Shown in pieces: positions 1 through 5,917 of a stretch of 7,392 nucleotides of DNA; positions within the stretch are counted from its first letter, which is position 1, and each line of letters starts with the position of its first letter. The stretch comes from an uncultured delta proteobacterium. Lineage in GTDB: Bacteria; RBG-13-61-14; DRUE01. The position numbers were made by a program, and so were the translations under genes. The notes under the pieces are model-generated. The model ran no database searches. It saw nothing but the letters and a program-made list of their open reading frames with translations, and had not been told where the DNA came from. The stretch lies in assembly GCA_903930515.1 (NCBI GenBank), contig CAIYYW010000149.1, positions 1 to 7,392 of the forward strand, in the 5' to 3' direction.

Positions 1-1
1 G

Positions 2-598
2 CCTCCCGGCAGCATGGGCAAGCCCCTGTTCGGAAAATATCGGCTGGTGGATGATCAGGACCGGGAGGTCCCGGTCGGAACCCCGGGCGAGTTGATCTTC
101 TGGGTGGGGAACCAGCAGGGCCGGGCGGTGGAATATCACAAGGACGAGAAAGCCAGCGAGCAAAAATTGAGGAATGGCTGGCTCCATACCGGCGACCTCG
201 TGTCCAAGGACAAAAAAGGCAACCTCTATTTCGCAGGCAGAAAGACCGAATTTATGAGGCGCAAAGGCGAAAACATTTCCGCCTACGATGTAGAGCAGGC
301 CATCTTGCAGCACCCGGACCTGGTTGAGTGCGCGGTTTTTGCCGTGCCCTCGGAGCTGGCCGAGGATGAAGTGATGGCGGTGATGGTGCCGTTGGAAGGG
401 AGGAAAACAGACCCGTTTGAAATTGTGGAATTCCTCAAGGACAAACTCGCCAAATTCGCCATCCCCAGATTCTGGAGAGTGATGTCCGAATTGCCCAAGA
501 CCGAAACCCAGAGGGTGATCAAGGGGATCCTGGAAAAACAGGGCATCACCCAAGATACCATTGACACTGAACTGCGCCCGGGCGGCAAGGGCAGATAA
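2..598 (+). CDS. Acyl-CoA ligase (AMP-forming, CaiC/DitJ-like), C-terminal part
   Basis: This is the C-terminal portion of an ANL-superfamily adenylate-forming enzyme. The reading frame is open to the left edge, so the true start and the ATP-binding P-loop lie outside the window; the ATG at 14 is internal. Visible landmarks in order are GSMGKP (from 8), the HTGD motif (from 185; its Asp normally binds the ribose of ATP), the hinge/A8 segment GRKTEFMRRKGENIS (236-280), and the A10 segment PKTETQRVIK (494-523). About 198 residues are present of a usual 500-550. The family activates carboxylic acids as acyl-AMP and transfers them to CoA in the cytoplasm. The A8 and A10 wording resembles the CaiC/DitJ-like carnitine or fatty acyl-CoA ligases more than acetyl-CoA synthetase, but the substrate cannot be told. 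Oddity: the position of the usual catalytic A10 lysine (PKTxTGK) reads Arg (codon 512-514). The gene converges on the ACT-domain gene. Confidence 0.9.
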   Translation, partial: PPGSMGKPLFGKYRLVDDQDREVPVGTPGELIFWVGNQQGRAVEYHKDEKASEQKLRNGWLHTGDLVSKDKKGNLYFAGRKTEFMRRKGENISAYDVEQAILQHPDLVECAVFAVPSELAEDEVMAVMVPLEGRKTDPFEIVEFLKDKLAKFAIPRFWRVMSELPKTETQRVIKGILEKQGITQDTIDTELRPGGKGR

Positions 599-682
599 AA
601 GAATCTTCGGTTAAAAATCAGCCGGGCCCAATACCCCCTGACCGCGACCGGTTCTCAGGCAAGAGCGCCTGCGCCTCCGTCC

Positions 683-1219
683 CTATTTTTCCGCCGGTTC
701 AAAATTCAGGTCCAAATTTTCCTGCTCGGACGCCGAGTTGAGTTCGGACTTTAATTGGGAAATTTTCAGCTGGGCCGGGACCGACAGCTTGCATTCCATC
801 GTGAACACCGGGGTGCCGCTCAGGGGCGCCGGGCTTACCCGGGTTTCCATCGTCTCAATATTGGCCTGGAACTTGTGCAGGATGCCGGTGAATTGGCGGA
901 CAATGCCCGGATGATCCATTCCGGAAACCACCATTTTATAGGGCAGGGTTTTTTCCAGGCGCCGCTCCGTGGGGGCGCGGGTGGGCCGGCCCTGGAGGTT
1001 TAATCCGGTCCGATTGATCAAGTCCGGAAGATTGCCGAGGAGCCAGTCAATATTTTTATCCTCCCCGCTCACCAGAAGGATCAGAGCGAATTCTCCCCCC
1101 AAAACCGCCATCCGCGAATCTTCCAGGTTGATGCTCCGGCCGGAAAGGATCCCGGAAATCTCGTCCACCAACCCCACCCGGTCCTGGCCGCTGCCCGAAA
1201 GCACCAGATATTTTGTCAT
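683..1219 (-). CDS. Double ACT-domain protein, GcvR-like regulator
   Basis: A protein of 178 residues made of two ACT domains, roughly residues 3-78 and 92-175, joined by a short basic linker (RPTRAPTERR). Each domain begins with a beta strand followed by the ACT ligand-loop signature: GQDRVGLV at 11-18 and GMDHPGIV at 100-107. Length and arrangement match the glycine cleavage repressor GcvR family, which has no DNA-binding domain and in E. coli acts by binding the activator GcvA. No gcv gene, GcvA-type regulator or amino-acid pathway gene lies nearby, so the target is unknown; sensing of glycine, serine or another amino acid is inference. The start is well supported by an AAGGAGG seven bases upstream of the ATG. 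It is divergent from the deacetylase gene and shares its promoter region. Other ACT-ACT proteins (for example unassigned amino-acid-binding proteins) are possible. Confidence 0.85.
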   Translation of the reverse strand: MTKYLVLSGSGQDRVGLVDEISGILSGRSINLEDSRMAVLGGEFALILLVSGEDKNIDWLLGNLPDLINRTGLNLQGRPTRAPTERRLEKTLPYKMVVSGMDHPGIVRQFTGILHKFQANIETMETRVSPAPLSGTPVFTMECKLSVPAQLKISQLKSELNSASEQENLDLNFEPAEK

Positions 1220-1226
1220 TTTAAAT

Positions 1227-1233
1227 CCTCCTT
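1227..1233 (-). promoter_or_regulatory. Shine-Dalgarno site of the ACT-domain gene
   Basis: On the minus strand this reads AAGGAGG, a near-perfect anti-16S match, with seven bases between it and the ATG at 1219. It fixes the start of the GcvR-like gene and shows that the organism uses canonical ribosome binding sites for at least some genes, in contrast to the deacetylase and bamA starts in this window. Confidence 0.85.
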
Positions 1234-1246
1234 AAAGCCCGGGCCA

Positions 1247-1274
1247 ATTTTACCCGTTCAAAAAAAATTGACAA
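1247..1274 (-). promoter_or_regulatory. Sigma-70-like promoter of the ACT-domain gene
   Basis: On the minus strand, TTGTCA (1274-1269, five of six consensus bases) is followed after 16 bases by TAAAAT (1252-1247, five of six). The spacer holds a run of eight T. Transcription would begin near 1240, giving a leader of about 20 bases that contains the Shine-Dalgarno site. The -35 element overlaps the -35 element of the opposite promoter. Prediction from sequence only. Confidence 0.55.
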
Positions 1275-1295
1275 GCCCGCCGGGCGGGATATATT
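1268..1295 (+). promoter_or_regulatory. Sigma-70-like promoter of the deacetylase gene, probably leaderless
   Basis: A perfect TTGACA (1268-1273) is followed after 16 bases by TATATT (1290-1295, five of six). A start point six to eight bases past the -10 element falls at 1301-1303, that is at or just before the ATG at 1303. There is no Shine-Dalgarno sequence in front of that ATG, which agrees with a leaderless transcript. The 16-base spacer contains a small inverted repeat. Confidence 0.6.
1276..1288. repeat. Inverted repeat inside the deacetylase promoter spacer
   Basis: CCCGCC (1276-1281) and GGCGGG (1283-1288) form a perfect 6-base inverted repeat around a single G. It sits between the -35 and -10 hexamers of the rightward promoter and just upstream of the -35 of the leftward one. 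Its place would suit an operator able to affect both genes, but a 6-base GC-rich palindrome can occur by chance and no binding protein is indicated. Confidence 0.35.
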
Positions 1296-1302
1296 CAAAA
1301 TT

Positions 1303-2793
1303 ATGAACTGCCACCGGCATCCGGATCAAAGGGCGAAGCGGAACTGCTTTGAATGTCGCAAGCCGGTTTGTCCGCAGTGCCAACTCCGCTCCGAGGGCCA
1401 CATTTTTTGCGGGGAGGAATGTCATCAGAAATGGGCGGCGAAGCGGGTGGAGCGGAAGGCCTCCGGCAAGGATAAAAAGCCCAGTCTGAAACCCGCGGCC
1501 AAGATCGGCTTGCTGGAAACCAAGCTGGACGAGATCACCGGGGAGCAGAGGATGCTGGAGGTTCGGATCCGGGAATATGAAAACAAATCCAGGTCCCGGG
1601 GCAGAAGGAATTGGATCGTCGCCGGGACCGCGGGATTTTTTATCCTTGCCCTTTTGATCGGCCTGATCGGATATTTATGGCATAATCTCGCGGAGAGGGA
1701 TGCATCGGCCGGACTTGCCGCGGCCGTATCGGCGGAGCCGAAATATGATCCCGGCTATCCCGGCGAGCTTTCCGAAACGGTTTTCCTGGCCCCCCCCAGC
1801 CTGGAATTGCCTCCCGGAGAAATCGCCGCGGAACAGGGCAGGATAAATATTTATGGAAGGGCGCCCGGGGCAAAAAGGGCGGCCTTGCTGGTGGATGGAC
1901 GGGAAAGGGCCAGCCAGGATCTTTCCCATCCGGAATTCGTGTTCCAATCGGTTGCACTAGGCGTGGGGACCAATTTGATCCAGGTACTGTCCGAGGACCA
2001 GCAGGGAAATCAATCCCTGTCCGTCGCCCAAATGCTGGAATACCCTGGTCAAGGCCCGGCCAAAGCGGCCTACACCCCCGGGCTGGATTACACCCGCGGC
2101 TCCCGCGATTTCCAAGGGGTCGCCCTCACCTTTGACGCGGGCGGGCAGGAAGGATACGCCGCAGAGGTGCTGGAGATTTTGCGAGGCCAGGGGGTGCGCG
2201 CCACCATTTTTGTCACCGGCCAGTTCATCAAGGATCATCCCGACCTGGTCCGGCGGATGGTGGAAGACGGGCACGAGATCGGAAACCACACTTACTCCCA
2301 TCCCCATCTCACAACCTGGGAAACCAATTCCCGACAGTGGACCGCCCCGGGCGTGACCAAGGAATTCCTCCAGACCGAACTTGCCAACACCGCCCGCCTG
2401 TTCAAGGAAACCACATCCAGCGAGATGGCCGGAATCTGGAGAGCGCCTTATGGAGAGGAAAACCTTGAGCTCCGCAAGTGGGCCGAGCAGGCCGGATTCT
2501 ATCATATCGGTTGGTCCAGAACCGCCAAGCTGAACTACGACACCCTTGACTGGCTCTGCGACCAAAATTCCAAGCTTTACAAAAGCTCGGACCAAATCCG
2601 GTCCCTCCTAACCGGGCTCGCCCAAAAAAAACCCTCCAATTCCAATGGAGCCATCGTCCTGATGCACCTCTCCACCGACCGCGGTCAAAAATTTCCCGCC
2701 CAGGTCCTTCTGCCGGCGCTCCAAGCCTTCAATGTTAACGGATATCGGATCGTCAAAGTGTCCGAACTGATCCCCGGTTTGCTCGGGAAATAA
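1303..2793 (+). CDS. Membrane-anchored polysaccharide deacetylase (NodB/CE4) with N-terminal zinc finger
   Basis: A 496-residue protein with four parts. Residues 1-45 form a B-box-like zinc-binding module: C3-x2-H6, C15-x2-C18, C23-x2-C26, then C36 and C40/H41. Residues about 70-95 look like a short coiled coil. A basic stretch (RSRGRRNW) precedes a hydrophobic segment at about 104-127, a signal anchor placing the N-terminus in the cytoplasm and the rest outside. Residues about 160-245 look like an Ig-like beta domain. Residues about 272-490 are a NodB deacetylase domain: TFDAG (276-280), H329-x3-H333, RAPY (380-383), a DTLDW segment (413-417) and LMH (453-455). Such enzymes remove N-acetyl (or other acyl) groups from envelope glycans or peptidoglycan using a metal; the substrate here is unknown. 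The usual second Asp of TFDDG, a metal ligand, is Ala279. The start is chosen because it retains the whole zinc finger and lies just after a strong promoter; no Shine-Dalgarno site precedes it. Confidence 0.9.
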   Translation: MNCHRHPDQRAKRNCFECRKPVCPQCQLRSEGHIFCGEECHQKWAAKRVERKASGKDKKPSLKPAAKIGLLETKLDEITGEQRMLEVRIREYENKSRSRGRRNWIVAGTAGFFILALLIGLIGYLWHNLAERDASAGLAAAVSAEPKYDPGYPGELSETVFLAPPSLELPPGEIAAEQGRINIYGRAPGAKRAALLVDGRERASQDLSHPEFVFQSVALGVGTNLIQVLSEDQQGNQSLSVAQMLEYPGQGPAKAAYTPGLDYTRGSRDFQGVALTFDAGGQEGYAAEVLEILRGQGVRATIFVTGQFIKDHPDLVRRMVEDGHEIGNHTYSHPHLTTWETNSRQWTAPGVTKEFLQTELANTARLFKETTSSEMAGIWRAPYGEENLELRKWAEQAGFYHIGWSRTAKLNYDTLDWLCDQNSKLYKSSDQIRSLLTGLAQKKPSNSNGAIVLMHLSTDRGQKFPAQVLLPALQAFNVNGYRIVKVSELIPGLLGK

Positions 2794-2844
2794 GACGGCG
2801 CGGTTTTTTTAAATCTGAAATTCAAGGCCTGAAATCAAAATCCC

Positions 2845-2860
2845 CGCCACAAAATTGGCG
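2845..2860 (-). terminator. Weak hairpin, possible terminator downstream of yifB
   Basis: In the 101-base convergent gap between the deacetylase and yifB stops, CGCCA and TGGCG form a 5-bp stem with a 6-base loop. Read on the minus strand it is followed by GGGG and then TTTTGATTT. The stem is short and the T tract broken, so this is only a weak candidate for ending yifB transcription. A separate run of seven T (2804-2810), just past the deacetylase stop, has no convincing stem before it. Confidence 0.25.
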
Positions 2861-2894
2861 CGATCAAGCTGTTAAGCAAAGGCCTGCCCGCAAT

Positions 2895-4421
2895 TCAGGC
2901 GCGGTCGAGGATTCGGTAGCTCAGGGCTTCGGAGATGTTTCGGGAGAGGATATTGTCGCGGCTTTCCAGATCGGCGATGGTTCGGGCGACTTTCAAGATT
3001 TTGCTCCAGCCTCTTGCGCTGATCCCCATCCGGTCAACGGCGTTTTCGAGCAACCGATGGCTGGCATCGTCAATCCGGCAGAATTTTTGGATCTGCCGGT
3101 TGCTCATCTGGGCGTTGCAATAAATCCGGGATTTAGAGAAGCGTTCCCGCTGAAGGGATCGCGCCTTTTTCACCCGCTCGCGGATGATTGCGCTGGGTTC
3201 TCCGCAAGCCTCTCCGCTCAATTCCCGGTAGCGCACGGAGGGGACTTCAATCTGGAGATCAATCCGGTCCATCAGCGGGCCGGAGATTTTAGACCGGTAT
3301 TGATGGACCTGGCGGGGGGTGCATTTGCAGATATGATGGCTGTCCCCCAAATATCCGCACCGGCAGGGGTTCAGCGCCGTCACCAGCATAAAACGGGACG
3401 GGTAGGAGAGCGATCCTTGCGCCCGGGCGATGGTCACCGAGCCCGATTCCATCGGCTGCCGGAGCGCTTCCAGGACATTCTTCTTGAACTCCGGCAATTC
3501 ATCCAGGAACAGGATGCCGTTATGCGACAGGCTGATCTCGCCCGGCCTTGGATACACCCCTCCGCCCACCATCCCGGCGTCGCTCACGGTATGATGCGGG
3601 GAGCGGAAGGGCCGGTGGGTGATCAGGGGGAGGTCGTTGCTGAGCAGGCCGAGGATGGAATAGACCCGGGTGGTTTCAATCGCTTCCTCCGGGGAAAGCT
3701 CCGGGAGGATTCCCGGCAGCCTTTGCGCCAGCATGGTCTTTCCCGCGCCGGGCGGCCCGATCATCAGGAGGTTGTGCGCTCCCGCGGCCGCGATCTCCAG
3801 GGCGCGCTTGGCGGATTCCTGGCCGCGCACCTCGGAAAGGCAATGCTCATATTCCCCGGCCTGCCGGAACAAATCCTCCAGGCAGGACGAGACCGGCTTC
3901 AGGTCCAGCTCCCCGTTTAAAAACTCCACCACTTGGGAAAGATGGCTGACCGGCAAAACCTTGATCCCCGGAACCACCGAGGCCTCCCGGGCGTTGGGGG
4001 TCGGGAGGATGATCCGCTCCATCCCTTTTTCCTGGGCCAGCAGGGCGAAAATCAGGGCGCCGGGCGAAGGCTTGAGCGACCCGTCCAGGCCCAACTCTCC
4101 CATAAACAAGGAACTATTGAGTTGATCTTTCCGGATGATCTTGCTCGCGTTAAGCAACGCCAGCGCGATCGGGAGATCAAACCCGCTTCCCTCCTTGCGC
4201 AGGTCCGCGGGGGCCAGGTTGATCACGGCCCGCTGGCTGGCCGGGAAAGAATACCCGGAATTGCTCAGCGCGCTCTTGACCCGGATTTTGCTCTCCTTTA
4301 CCGCGGGGTCGGGCAGACCCACGATGTTGAAAAAGGGAAGACCGTGAGCAACATCCGCTTCCGTTTCCACCAGTTTTGCCTTTACGCCCTGCAAAGCCGC
4401 GGTATATACCCTGCCTAACAT
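2895..4421 (-). CDS. yifB: YifB/ComM family Mg-chelatase-like AAA+ ATPase
   Basis: A 508-residue protein of normal family length. Residues 1 to about 170 form the ChlI/Lon-like domain, with family-typical stretches such as GLPDPAVKES (35-44) and FDLPIALALL (81-90). The AAA+ module follows: Walker A GPPGAGKT (222-229), FRSPHHTVS (272-280), Walker B ILFLDE (303-308), a four-cysteine segment (C353, C355, C365, C367), and DRIDL (385-389) with the likely arginine finger. The C-terminal part, about 410-505, is the Mg-chelatase C-terminal domain. Known ComM proteins are hexameric helicases that promote branch migration of incoming DNA during natural transformation; the same role here is inferred. 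The ATG at 4421 is chosen because MLGRVYTAAL is the usual family N-terminus. The frame stays open for 193 more codons upstream, but that stretch overlaps the divergent DUF362 gene and has no family similarity. No clear Shine-Dalgarno site precedes the ATG. Confidence 0.95.
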   Translation of the reverse strand: MLGRVYTAALQGVKAKLVETEADVAHGLPFFNIVGLPDPAVKESKIRVKSALSNSGYSFPASQRAVINLAPADLRKEGSGFDLPIALALLNASKIIRKDQLNSSLFMGELGLDGSLKPSPGALIFALLAQEKGMERIILPTPNAREASVVPGIKVLPVSHLSQVVEFLNGELDLKPVSSCLEDLFRQAGEYEHCLSEVRGQESAKRALEIAAAGAHNLLMIGPPGAGKTMLAQRLPGILPELSPEEAIETTRVYSILGLLSNDLPLITHRPFRSPHHTVSDAGMVGGGVYPRPGEISLSHNGILFLDELPEFKKNVLEALRQPMESGSVTIARAQGSLSYPSRFMLVTALNPCRCGYLGDSHHICKCTPRQVHQYRSKISGPLMDRIDLQIEVPSVRYRELSGEACGEPSAIIRERVKKARSLQRERFSKSRIYCNAQMSNRQIQKFCRIDDASHRLLENAVDRMGISARGWSKILKVARTIADLESRDNILSRNISEALSYRILDRA

Positions 4422-4488
4422 AACGCAAAAGCTTAGCAAAGCCGACGGGAAAAAGCAACGGGGAACCGGAAACGAGGAACGATAAAAT

Positions 4489-4517
4489 TTGCCTAAAGTC
4501 TTTTTATACATTATCAT
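4489..4517 (+). promoter_or_regulatory. Possible promoter of the DUF362 gene
   Basis: TTGCCT (4489-4494, four of six) is followed after 17 bases by TATCAT (4512-4517, five of six). Transcription would start near 4524, leaving a leader of under 20 bases that includes the Shine-Dalgarno site. It lies in the 120-base divergent gap between yifB and the DUF362 gene. The -35 match is modest. Confidence 0.4.
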
Positions 4518-4530
4518 CAGCATCAGGGAC

Positions 4531-4536
4531 GGAGGG
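4531..4536 (+). promoter_or_regulatory. Shine-Dalgarno site of the DUF362 gene
   Basis: GGAGGG lies five bases before the ATG at 4542 and supports that start. Confidence 0.75.
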
Positions 4537-4541
4537 CCGGG

Positions 4542-5846
4542 ATGGAAAAGTATGAAGTGATGCTGAAGGAAGTCGCGGGATACGACTATCCGAAAATCCG
4601 GGAAGCGATCCAACAGGGGATGTCCCATTTTAAATCGAAGCCGCAGGGCCGGGTATTTGTCAAGCCCAATGTGATTTTTGCGCATAAAAGATACGGCACC
4701 ACCGGATACACCAATCGGGTGGTTCTCCGCGCGGTCCTGGAAGAGCTTTCGGAGCGGAAAGAAGTGGAGCGGATCACCCTGGGAGAGCACTGCGCGGTGA
4801 CGGTTCCCACCCGCTACGCCTTCAGCGAGGCCGGTTATAACGAGTTCAAGAAGATTCCCAAGGTGCGGTTCCGGTTCGTGGAAGAGGATCCGAAGATATT
4901 TATAGATTTGAAAAAAGCCACCATCCACAAGCGTCTCCCGGTGGCCAAGTCCATGTTTGAAGCGGACTATAAAATCTGGGTCCCCAAGCTCAAACATCAT
5001 GCGTCCACCAAGATCACCTGTTGCTTAAAGCTCAACCTGGGCATTCTGGATTCCAGCACCCGCCTGGTGGCGCACGATTTCCGGTTGGAGGAAAAAATAG
5101 CGGACATCTACGAGGCCGGCTATCCGGATTTCATAGTTGTGGACGCGATTGAGATCGGGCAGCAGGCCGAGCTGGTGCCTCCCCTGAAAAAGATTGACTG
5201 TATGATGTTCGGGGTGAGCGGGGTCGCGGTGGACTCGGTGGGGGCGCGGATCCTGGGGTTTGACCCCTCCGAGATAGAGCATCTCCGTCTCGCAAGGGAG
5301 CGCGGCTGGCAGCCGGCAAGCGACGATCAGATCAGCATCATCGGGGACATTACCCTGGAAAAATTGAAAGAGCGGGTCGGGGTCCTGGACCGGACCTATC
5401 ACGACCCGACCCAGGTGGACACGCCGATCCGGTTCTATCTCGGCAACTACCCGGAGGGAACGCGACTCTGCGAGACCGGCTGCAACAATATGATCAAGAC
5501 CTCGCTCTCAATCCTGAACGCATATGACCCGGGCTGCCTGAAAAAGGCCAAGCCGGTCGCCGTGGTGATCGGGGAATATCAGGGGGATGTGGACGGCTTG
5601 GGACATCGGATCATCCTGGTCGGAGACTGCGCCAAGGTCAAAGGGAAAATCACCGGCAAGACCTACCGGGTGGGCGGATGCCCGGTGTTGGTCCCGCTTT
5701 TTATCACCCCCGCGGCTTTCCTGTTCGGCCTGAAAAGCCCTTACAACGATCCCAGCGCCATCCTGCCCTACCCCTACCATTTCGCCGTTTCTTACCTGAT
5801 CAAAAGCGCCAACTGGTTCCGCACCCAGTGGTATAAAATATCCTGA
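4542..5846 (+). CDS. DUF362 family protein with cysteine-rich C-terminal region
   Basis: A 434-residue protein with the hallmarks of the DUF362 family. These are FVKPN (39-43), the KLKHHASTKIT segment (149-159) leading into a lysine/asparagine-rich CCLKLNLG (160-167), IVVDAIEIG (198-206), and GVAVDSVGARILGFDP (227-242). After about residue 300 a second region carries spaced cysteines C310-x3-C314, C332, C363 (GDCA) and C380 (GGCP). This recalls DUF362 proteins with a C-terminal cysteine cluster that may hold a metal or iron-sulfur cluster; I infer this and cannot prove it. A hydrophobic stretch at about 381-397 follows the last cysteine and could be a buried strand/helix or membrane contact. 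There is no signal peptide, so the protein is probably cytoplasmic. The family has no settled biochemical function. The gene is divergent from yifB and 71 bases ahead of bamA on the same strand. Confidence 0.85.
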   Translation: MEKYEVMLKEVAGYDYPKIREAIQQGMSHFKSKPQGRVFVKPNVIFAHKRYGTTGYTNRVVLRAVLEELSERKEVERITLGEHCAVTVPTRYAFSEAGYNEFKKIPKVRFRFVEEDPKIFIDLKKATIHKRLPVAKSMFEADYKIWVPKLKHHASTKITCCLKLNLGILDSSTRLVAHDFRLEEKIADIYEAGYPDFIVVDAIEIGQQAELVPPLKKIDCMMFGVSGVAVDSVGARILGFDPSEIEHLRLARERGWQPASDDQISIIGDITLEKLKERVGVLDRTYHDPTQVDTPIRFYLGNYPEGTRLCETGCNNMIKTSLSILNAYDPGCLKKAKPVAVVIGEYQGDVDGLGHRIILVGDCAKVKGKITGKTYRVGGCPVLVPLFITPAAFLFGLKSPYNDPSAILPYPYHFAVSYLIKSANWFRTQWYKIS

Positions 5847-5858
5847 ATAAAATCGTCC

Positions 5859-5884
5859 TCCCCCGGGACTTGGAAACCGGGGGA
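5859..5884. repeat. GC-rich hairpin between the DUF362 gene and bamA
   Basis: TCCCCCGG (5859-5866) and CCGGGGGA (5877-5884) form a perfect 8-bp stem around a 10-base loop, 12 bases past the DUF362 stop codon. No T tract follows, so it is not a standard intrinsic terminator. It could be a poor or factor-assisted terminator, or protect the 3' end of the DUF362 mRNA. Its right arm overlaps the first bases of the sigma-E-like -35 element of bamA. Confidence 0.5.
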
Positions 5885-5910
5885 ACTTCTGGTAACCTAT
5901 GCAGGTCAAT
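5882..5910 (+). promoter_or_regulatory. Sigma-E (ECF)-like promoter candidate of bamA
   Basis: GGAACTT (5882-5888), then 16 bases, then GTCAAT (5905-5910). The E. coli sigma-E consensus is GGAACTT, a spacer of about 16, then GTCTAA, and bamA belongs to that regulon in E. coli. The -35 matches fully and the -10 keeps the GTC core. Transcription would begin at about 5916-5918, on the bamA ATG. A sigma-70 alternative (TTGGAA 5870-5875, 17 bases, TAACCT 5893-5898) is weaker. Whether this organism has a sigma factor of that specificity is unknown. Confidence 0.4.
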
Positions 5911-5917
5911 TATTAAG

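Noticed and set aside
637-659. Imperfect hairpin (CCTGA ... TCAGG) in the 84-base convergent gap between the ligase and ACT genes
   Set aside because: The outer stem is only five pairs, the inner pairing is interrupted, and there is no T tract on either strand, so I do not call it a terminator.
1957-2595. Minus-strand open frame of 212 codons inside the deacetylase gene
   Set aside because: It is a shadow of a well-supported NodB domain on the other strand; its translation shows no recognisable motif.
2882-2900. GCCTG/CAGGC inverted repeat at the yifB stop and the repeated AAGGCCTG (2824-2831, 2879-2886)
   Set aside because: Short repeats in a 101-base spacer, expected by chance and with no T tract; they do not resemble a mobile-element end.
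3057-3920. Plus-strand open frame of 287 codons inside yifB
   Set aside because: The opposite strand encodes the intact YifB AAA+ module; this frame is a GC-rich shadow with arbitrary composition.
4422-5000. N-terminal extension of the yifB frame by 193 codons
   Set aside because: It lies antisense to the DUF362 gene, resembles no known domain, and YifB proteins begin at MLGRVYTAAL.
5830-5838. TATAAAAT near the end of the DUF362 gene as a -10 element for bamA
   Set aside because: It lies inside coding sequence, about 80 bases from bamA, with no matching -35 hexamer at a proper distance.
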